NCBI RefSeq assembly: GCF_030651995.1
Contig: NZ_JAUSBN010000073.1
Location: forward strand, 62,001 to 126,000
DNA length: 64,000 bases
From: Reyranella sp.
GTDB taxonomy: Bacteria; Pseudomonadota; Alphaproteobacteria; Reyranellales; Reyranellaceae
Reading direction: 5' to 3'
How positions within the stretch are numbered: the first letter of the stretch is position 1; each line of letters opens with the position of its first letter. Shown piece by piece: positions 58,923-64,000 of this stretch. The position numbers and the translations under genes are program-made. Under the pieces are notes generated by a model. The model saw only the letters and a list, made by a program, of their open reading frames with translations, had not been told where the DNA came from and searched no databases.

Positions 58923-60218
58923 TTACTTGCCGGCGGCGTCGAGCGCCTGCGCCAGGTCGGCGAGGATGTCGTCGATGTGCTCGAGGCCGATCGACAGCCG
59001 CACATAGCCGTCGGAGACGCCGGTCGCGAGCTGCTCCTCGGCCGAGAGCTGGGAGTGCGTGGTCGAGGCCGGATGGATCGCCAGGCTGCGCGCGTCGCCG
59101 ATGTTGGCCACGTGATAGAGGAGCTTCAGGGAATCGATGAAGCGGCGGCCCGCTTCGCGGCCGGCCGCCAGCTCGAAACCGACCAGCCCGCCATAGCCGC
59201 CCTTGAGATAGGCGTCGGCCCGCCGCCGGCTCTCGCCCGTCTGCTGCGACGGGTGGATGACCTTCGCGACCTCGGGTCGCTTGGCGAGGAAGTCGGCGAC
59301 GGCCTGGGCGTTCTTCACATGGCGTTCCATGCGCAAAGTCACCGTCTCGATGCCCTGCAGGATCAGGAAGGCGTTGAACGGCGACAGCGCCGATCCGAGA
59401 TCGCGCAGCAGCGTCGTGCGGGCCTTGATGATGTAGGCCACCGGACCGATCGACTTCACCGCCTCGACCCAGACGGCGCCGTGATAGCTGGGGTCCGGCG
59501 TGTTGAGCGCCGGCTGGCGCTTCGGATGCGCGGCCCAGTCGAAATTGCCGCCATCGACGATCAGGCCGGCGATCGAGGTGCCGTGGCCGCCGAGATACTT
59601 GGTGCCGGAGTAGACGACGACCGCCGCGCCATGATCGAACGGCCGCGCCAGGAGCGGCGCCGCCGTGTTGTCGACGATCAACGGAATGCCGAGCGGCCGG
59701 CCGATATCGGCCACTTCCCTGATCGGAAAGACCGCAAGCTTCGGATTGGGCAGCGTCTCGGCATAGTAGGCGCGCGTGCGCTCGTCGGTGGCACGGGCAA
59801 AGGCCTGCGGATCGGTCGGATCGACGAAGCGGACCTCGATCCCCTGGTCCTTCAGCGTGTGGGCGAACAGGTTCCACGTGCCGCCATAGAGGTCGGTCGA
59901 GCTCACGACATTGTCGCCCGCCTTGGCCAGATTCTGGATCGCGAAGGCCGAGGCCGCCTGCCCCGAACTCACGGCCAGCGCCGCGGCACCACCCTCCAGG
60001 GCCGCAACGCGCTGCTCCAGCACGTCGAGCGTCGGATTGCCGATGCGGGTGTAGATGTTGCCGAGTTCCTTCAGCGCGAACAGGTTCGACGCATGCTCGG
60101 TGTCGCGGAACTGATAGGACGTCGTCTGGTGGATCGGCACGGCGACCGAGCCGGTCGTGGCGTCGGCGCGCCAGCCGGCATGCAGCGACAGGGTCTCGGG
60201 ATGGCGGGAGTTGGTCAT
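58923..60218 (-). CDS. metY: O-acetylhomoserine sulfhydrylase (MetY type)
   Basis: A 431-residue PLP enzyme of the Cys/Met metabolism family; length and the start 'PETLSLHAGWRADATTGSVA' fit O-acetylhomoserine aminocarboxypropyltransferase. The PLP Lys is in 'VVVYSGTKYLGGHGTSIAG' (about residue 210). Also 'NIYTRIGNPTLDVLEQRVAA' and 'STTHSQLSAEEQLATGVSDG'. It makes homocysteine from O-acetylhomoserine and sulphide. ATG 60218 is the family start. The 136-base leader upstream might hold a SAM-dependent riboswitch, but I could not match a known one. Confidence 0.95.
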   Translation of the reverse strand: MTNSRHPETLSLHAGWRADATTGSVAVPIHQTTSYQFRDTEHASNLFALKELGNIYTRIGNPTLDVLEQRVAALEGGAAALAVSSGQAASAFAIQNLAKAGDNVVSSTDLYGGTWNLFAHTLKDQGIEVRFVDPTDPQAFARATDERTRAYYAETLPNPKLAVFPIREVADIGRPLGIPLIVDNTAAPLLARPFDHGAAVVVYSGTKYLGGHGTSIAGLIVDGGNFDWAAHPKRQPALNTPDPSYHGAVWVEAVKSIGPVAYIIKARTTLLRDLGSALSPFNAFLILQGIETVTLRMERHVKNAQAVADFLAKRPEVAKVIHPSQQTGESRRRADAYLKGGYGGLVGFELAAGREAGRRFIDSLKLLYHVANIGDARSLAIHPASTTHSQLSAEEQLATGVSDGYVRLSIGLEHIDDILADLAQALDAAGK

Positions 60219-60354
60219 GATCGGCCTGCTGGGTTGCGGAGAGCGGCCAAACTCATGGCAAGCGGCGTCGCCGTCAAAGGGAATGGCTGCCGGCGTCCGA
60301 CGGGCGGACGACGGATTCAGTCTCCCGGTCGCCACCACTGAAGCAAAATTTTCC

Positions 60355-61878
60355 CTACCGCCCGGGCGGCGGGAACGCGGGCGGCGCCGGATTGGCCTGC
60401 TTCAGGCCGCCGATCGGCACCGGCGGCGGCAGATCCTCCTGTCGCCATCCGCCGCCCAGCGCCTTCACGAGGTTGGCGCTGGCGATCAGCCGGTTGAGGC
60501 GGATGGTGAGCAGCGCCTGCTCGGCGGAGAGCGCCGCGGCCTGCGTCTGCACCACCGTCGTGTAGGGAATGGTGCCGACACGGTACTGGTTGAGGGAGAG
60601 GCGCTCGGCTTCGCGGGCGGCGGCGACGGCCGCGCGCTGCACCCGCTCCTGCAGCACGAGGATCCGCTGCTGGGCGAGCGCGTCCTCGACCTGCTGGAAG
60701 GCCGTCAGGATGGTCTGACGATACGTCGCGACCGTGGCGTCGTAGCCCGCACGCGCGCCCTGGACCTGCGCGGCGATGCCGCCGCCGTCGACCATGGTGC
60801 CGGCGATCTGCGGACCCACCGACCAGGCGGCCGTGCCGAGCTGCAGCAGCGACCCCAGGCCACCGCTCAGGAAGCCGATCGTCGCGCCGAGCGAGATCTG
60901 CGGATAGAAGGCGCCCTTGGCCACGCCGACCTGCGCATTGGCAGCCGCCATCTGGCGCTCGGCCGAGGCGATGTCGGGCCGCCGCTCCAACAGGGTCGAC
61001 GGGACGCCCGAATCGACCGTGGGCACGGTGAGCCGCGTCGTGGCCGGCGCGATGGTCACTTCCGACGGCGCCTTGCCGACCAGGAGCGCGATCGCATGCT
61101 CGAGCAGCGCGCGGTTGATGCTTTCGTTCACGAGCTGGGCGCGCGTCTGCTCGTACTGCGTCTGCGCCTGCACGAGGTCGACCCGCGAGACGATGCCGGC
61201 GTCGACCTGGTTCTGCGCGATCTGCATCGAGCGCAGGTACGCCGCGACGGTCGCCTCGTAGAGCCGCTTGCGATCGTCGGAGATGCGCAGCGAGGCATAG
61301 TTCGTCACGAGATCGGTCTGCGCCGAGAGGCGCGCGTTGGCGAGATCGGCATCGCTGGCCTGCGCCGCCGCCGAATCGCTCTCGACCTGGCGGCGGATCG
61401 TGCCCCAGAGATCGAGCTCCCAGTTGAGGGTGAAGCCGGTCGAGTACTGGCCCACCGTGGAATCATATCGCGTCACCGTCGAGGTGATGTTCGAGCCGGT
61501 GCCGCGCTGACCGCCCGTGCCGGTCTGCTGGGCCGAGCCGGTACCGGAGATGTTGGGATAGAGCGCCGACTGGTCCTGGCGGATCAGCGCGCGTGCCCGT
61601 CGATAATTGGCCTCGAATATCTTGAGGTTCTGGTTCGAGACGTCGACCTGGGCCGCGAGACTGTCGAGCGTGGGGTCGCCGTAGACCCGCCACCACTGCC
61701 CGCGGTCCACACCGTCGCTCGGCTGCGCCGGGCGAAAGAGCGACGCCGCGCCCGGCGGCAACTCCGCCTCCTTGTACTGCGGCGCCACCGGACTGGCCGG
61801 CGGCGCGCGCTCGTAGTCCGGCCCGACGAGGCAGCCCGAGACCAGCAGCAGGGGAAGAAGCGCCGCGCTCCGCCTCAT
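60355..61878 (-). CDS. Outer-membrane efflux lipoprotein (NodT/TolC family)
   Basis: A 507-residue TolC-like channel. It has a lipoprotein signal (MRRSAALLPLLLVSGCLVG, lipobox SGC) and the family start 'GPDYERAPP'. Two OEP repeats follow, with 'WWRVYGDPTLDSLAAQVDVSNQNLKIFEANYRRA' (first copy, quoted as linked parts) and 'RPDIASAERQMAAANAQVGV'. It forms the outer-membrane exit for the RND pump upstream; the start ATG overlaps the pump's stop (ATGA). Confidence 0.95.
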   Translation of the reverse strand: MRRSAALLPLLLVSGCLVGPDYERAPPASPVAPQYKEAELPPGAASLFRPAQPSDGVDRGQWWRVYGDPTLDSLAAQVDVSNQNLKIFEANYRRARALIRQDQSALYPNISGTGSAQQTGTGGQRGTGSNITSTVTRYDSTVGQYSTGFTLNWELDLWGTIRRQVESDSAAAQASDADLANARLSAQTDLVTNYASLRISDDRKRLYEATVAAYLRSMQIAQNQVDAGIVSRVDLVQAQTQYEQTRAQLVNESINRALLEHAIALLVGKAPSEVTIAPATTRLTVPTVDSGVPSTLLERRPDIASAERQMAAANAQVGVAKGAFYPQISLGATIGFLSGGLGSLLQLGTAAWSVGPQIAGTMVDGGGIAAQVQGARAGYDATVATYRQTILTAFQQVEDALAQQRILVLQERVQRAAVAAAREAERLSLNQYRVGTIPYTTVVQTQAAALSAEQALLTIRLNRLIASANLVKALGGGWRQEDLPPPVPIGGLKQANPAPPAFPPPGR

Positions 61879-64000
61879 GCCGGTACTCCGCCGCTGCCCA
61901 AGGCACGTGCCACGCGGCTCGGCTGGTCGCGGTCGCGGCGGCGGAAGCGGTCGAGATAAAGATAGATCACGGGAGTGGTGTACAGGGTCAGGATCTGACT
62001 CACGATGAGGCCGCCGATAATCGAGATGCCGAGGGGGCGGCGCAACTCCGCGCCATCGCCGTAGCCGATGGCCAGCGGCAGGGCGCCGAGGATCGCCGCC
62101 ATGGTCGTCATGAGGATGGGCCGGAACCGCAGGATCGCCGCCTGGTGAATCGCGACGGAGGGCGCGAGGCCCTCGCCGCGTTCGCGCTCCAGCGCCACGT
62201 CGATCATCATGATCGCGTTCTTCTTCACGATTCCGATCAGCAGCAGCACGCCGATCATGGCGATGATGCTGAATTCGACGCCCGAGAACTGCAGCGCCAG
62301 CAACGCGCCGACGCCGGCCGACGGCAGGGTCGACAGGATCGTGATCGGATGGATGTAGCTCTCGTAGAGAATGCCCAGCACGATATAGACGGCCGCCAGC
62401 GCCGCCAGTATCAGCAGGAGCTGGTTGTTGAGCGACTGCTGGAAGGCCCGCGCGGTCCCCTGGAAGGCCCCGTGCAGGGTCGTGGGTACGCCGATCTCGC
62501 GCATCGTGCCGTTCACGTACTGCACGGCGTCGCTCAGCGTCTTTCCGGGGGCCAGGTTGAAGGAGACGGTGCTGGCGACGAACATGCCCTGGTGGTTCAC
62601 CGCCAGCGGCGTCGTGCCGTAGTCCCAGCGCGTCACCGAAGACAGCGGTACCAGGGTTTCGGGCGTCGTGCTCACCGCCGCTCCCGTCGAGGCCGAGCCG
62701 CGGCCGCTGACGGCGATCTGGTTGGTGCGCAGGTTGCGGACCGCCTGGGCCGGATCGATGGTCTGCGCGCCGGTACCGGCCGCCCCGGTCGACGTGGAAC
62801 TGGTGGTCGAGGAGGCAATGCTACCCGTCGTCTGCGTGCCGCTCAGGGCACCGCCGGACTTGCTGACATAGATGTCCTTCAGGGATTCCGGGCTCGCCCA
62901 CCACTGCGGCGCCACTTCCATGACCACGTGATACTGATTGAGGGCGTTATAGATCGTCGAGACCTGGCGCTGGCCGAAGGCGTCGTAGAGCGTCGCGGAG
63001 ATGTTGCGCGTCGATATGCCGAGGCGGCTCGCCGCGTCGCGGTCGATCGTGAGGTTGAGCTGCAGCCCGCGCTGTTGCTGGTCGGAATCGACGTCGGTGA
63101 TCACCGACGTGTCGGCCTGCAGCGCCTGCGTGAGCCGCGGTCCCCAGGTGTAGAGGTCGGACAGCGAATCGGCCTGCAGGGTGAACTGGTACTGCGCATT
63201 GCCCTGCCGTCCGCCGACACGAATGTCCTGCACCGCCTGCAGGAACAGCATGGCGCCGGGGACCTGGCCGAGCTTTGGCCTGAGCCGCGCGATCACCTGG
63301 TCGGCCGTGACGTCACGTTCGCTGAGCGGCTTCAGGGTCGCGAAGAGGAAACCGGAGTTCGTCTGCCCGCCGCCGGTAAAGCCGGCGACGCTCTCGATCG
63401 CCGGATCCGACCGCACGATCTCGACGAACTGGCGGAACTTCCGGCGCATGGCCTGGAAGGAAATGCTCTGGTCGGCGCGGATACCGCCCATGATGCGGCC
63501 CGTGTCCTGCTGCGGAAAGAAGCCCTTGGGAATCGTGACGTAGAGATGGATGTTGAGAATCACCGTCGCCAGGAAGACGAACATGGTGAGCAGCGGATGG
63601 CGCAGCACCAGCCCGAGGCTGCTTCCATACAGGCGCTGCAGGCCCCCCAGCCCGCGTTCGCTCAGGCGCGCCAGGAAGCCGGGCTCGCGATCGGCACCCG
63701 CCGGCCGCAGCACGTAGGCGCACATCATCGGCGTCGTGGTGAGCGACACGACCATCGAGATCAGGATCGCGATCGACAGCGTCACCGCGAACTCGCGGAA
63801 CAGGCGGCCGACGATTCCGCTCATGAGCAGGATCGGGATGAAGACGGCGATCAGCGAGACGCTCATCGACACGACGGTGAAGCCGACCTCGCGGGCCCCC
63901 TTGAGGGCGGCCTCCATCCGCGACATGCCGGCCTCGAGATGGCGGGTCACGTTCTCCAGCACGATGATCGCGTCGTCGACCACGAAGCCCGCCGCGATGG
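61875..64000 (-). CDS. RND multidrug efflux transporter (MdtC/MuxC-like), partial
   Basis: The last 708 residues of an AcrB/MdtC-type RND pump; the start lies past the right edge. Visible: TM4 'GFVVDDAIIVLENVTRHLEAG' with the proton-relay Asp pair, periplasmic docking parts, TM10-like 'KNAIMMIDVALERERGEG' and the end 'YLYLDRFRRRDRDQPSRVAR'. 'RLGISTRNISATLYDAFGQR' is typical of MdtB/MdtC. One oddity: between 'DIYVSKSGG' and 'LVPLSSVTRWDYG' there is a Ser/Thr/Gly-rich insert of about 60 residues (62655-62850). The operon continues with the TolC-like gene. Confidence 0.93.
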   Translation of the reverse strand, partial: IAAGFVVDDAIIVLENVTRHLEAGMSRMEAALKGAREVGFTVVSMSVSLIAVFIPILLMSGIVGRLFREFAVTLSIAILISMVVSLTTTPMMCAYVLRPAGADREPGFLARLSERGLGGLQRLYGSSLGLVLRHPLLTMFVFLATVILNIHLYVTIPKGFFPQQDTGRIMGGIRADQSISFQAMRRKFRQFVEIVRSDPAIESVAGFTGGGQTNSGFLFATLKPLSERDVTADQVIARLRPKLGQVPGAMLFLQAVQDIRVGGRQGNAQYQFTLQADSLSDLYTWGPRLTQALQADTSVITDVDSDQQQRGLQLNLTIDRDAASRLGISTRNISATLYDAFGQRQVSTIYNALNQYHVVMEVAPQWWASPESLKDIYVSKSGGALSGTQTTGSIASSTTSSTSTGAAGTGAQTIDPAQAVRNLRTNQIAVSGRGSASTGAAVSTTPETLVPLSSVTRWDYGTTPLAVNHQGMFVASTVSFNLAPGKTLSDAVQYVNGTMREIGVPTTLHGAFQGTARAFQQSLNNQLLLILAALAAVYIVLGILYESYIHPITILSTLPSAGVGALLALQFSGVEFSIIAMIGVLLLIGIVKKNAIMMIDVALERERGEGLAPSVAIHQAAILRFRPILMTTMAAILGALPLAIGYGDGAELRRPLGISIIGGLIVSQILTLYTTPVIYLYLDRFRRRDRDQPSRVARALGSGGVPA

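Noticed and set aside
60219-60354. SAM riboswitch in the metY leader
   Set aside because: The position is right for this gene, but I could not align the leader with SAM-II, SAM-V or SAM/SAH consensus by eye.
1-64000. CRISPR array, tRNA or rRNA genes, insertion sequences
   Set aside because: No regularly spaced repeats, cloverleaf-like sequence, rRNA stretch or transposase reading frame was seen.

Overview
The window looks like a high-GC alphaproteobacterial chromosome segment. A Reyranella-like or related Rhodospirillales-type soil or water bacterium is my guess from protein style, not from a marker gene. Supporting signs are a stand-alone Bug/TctC binding protein, NsrR of Rrf2 type, a cobalt-type nitrile hydratase operon, a BA14K-free stress locus and repeated promoter-like motifs close to the alphaproteobacterial EcfG consensus. 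I see no rRNA, tRNA or CRISPR array. Both edges cut genes: RhuM at the left, an RND efflux pump at the right.

Layout. 1-3.9 kb is an accessory zone: RhuM, an S24-type phage repressor, two unknown genes sharing a repeated operator-like palindrome, dispersed inverted repeats, a secreted SNase-like protein and an orphan phage terminase small subunit. 4-7 kb has a LysR/TctC divergent pair and an antitoxin-like orphan. 7.2-10.3 kb holds a nitric-oxide module: NsrR divergent from truncated haemoglobin, alternative oxidase and DUF1971, with two NsrR-like sites between them. 10.3-14 kb has lipoproteins, an MFS carrier and an atypical SRAP protein. 14-20.4 kb is a heavy-metal locus on the minus strand: a Cys-Cys repeat peptide, a Cys/His-rich protein, a fused adaptor, a CzcA-type RND pump, a periplasmic protein and DUF305.

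21-27 kb: peptide-type ABC binding protein (apparently frameshifted), MlrC-like M81 peptidase, and an SDR/NTF2 operon divergent from LysR. 27-32 kb: secreted proteins, NhaA, a PfpI-like protein and a large SGNH hydrolase. 33.2-34.0 kb carries three tandem precursor peptides with a lasso-type leader and strongly conserved putative cores, but no maturation enzymes nearby; this is the most unusual coding locus. 34-43 kb: TRAP permease fragment, sensor adenylate cyclase, nitrile hydratase alpha-beta-activator operon, FecR-like protein, Hsp20, receiver protein, SulP transporter. 43-49 kb: mostly ordinary metabolic genes.

49.5-56.4 kb is a stress island: KatE catalase, hemerythrin, YflT-like protein, EF-hand-like secreted protein and several small proteins. 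A promoter-like motif, GCAAC-N15..17-CGTT, recurs here and at 20.4 and 41.1 kb, usually just upstream of small or stress genes. One copy precedes no gene but a hairpin-rich stretch ending in a terminator-like stem, a candidate small RNA. 56.5-58.3 kb is a decayed podovirus-like prophage whose gene order (portal end?, Bbp19-like, scaffold, capsid start, tail-fibre start) is kept but whose genes are joined across deletions. The window ends with MetY-type sulfhydrylase and a TolC/RND multidrug efflux operon.
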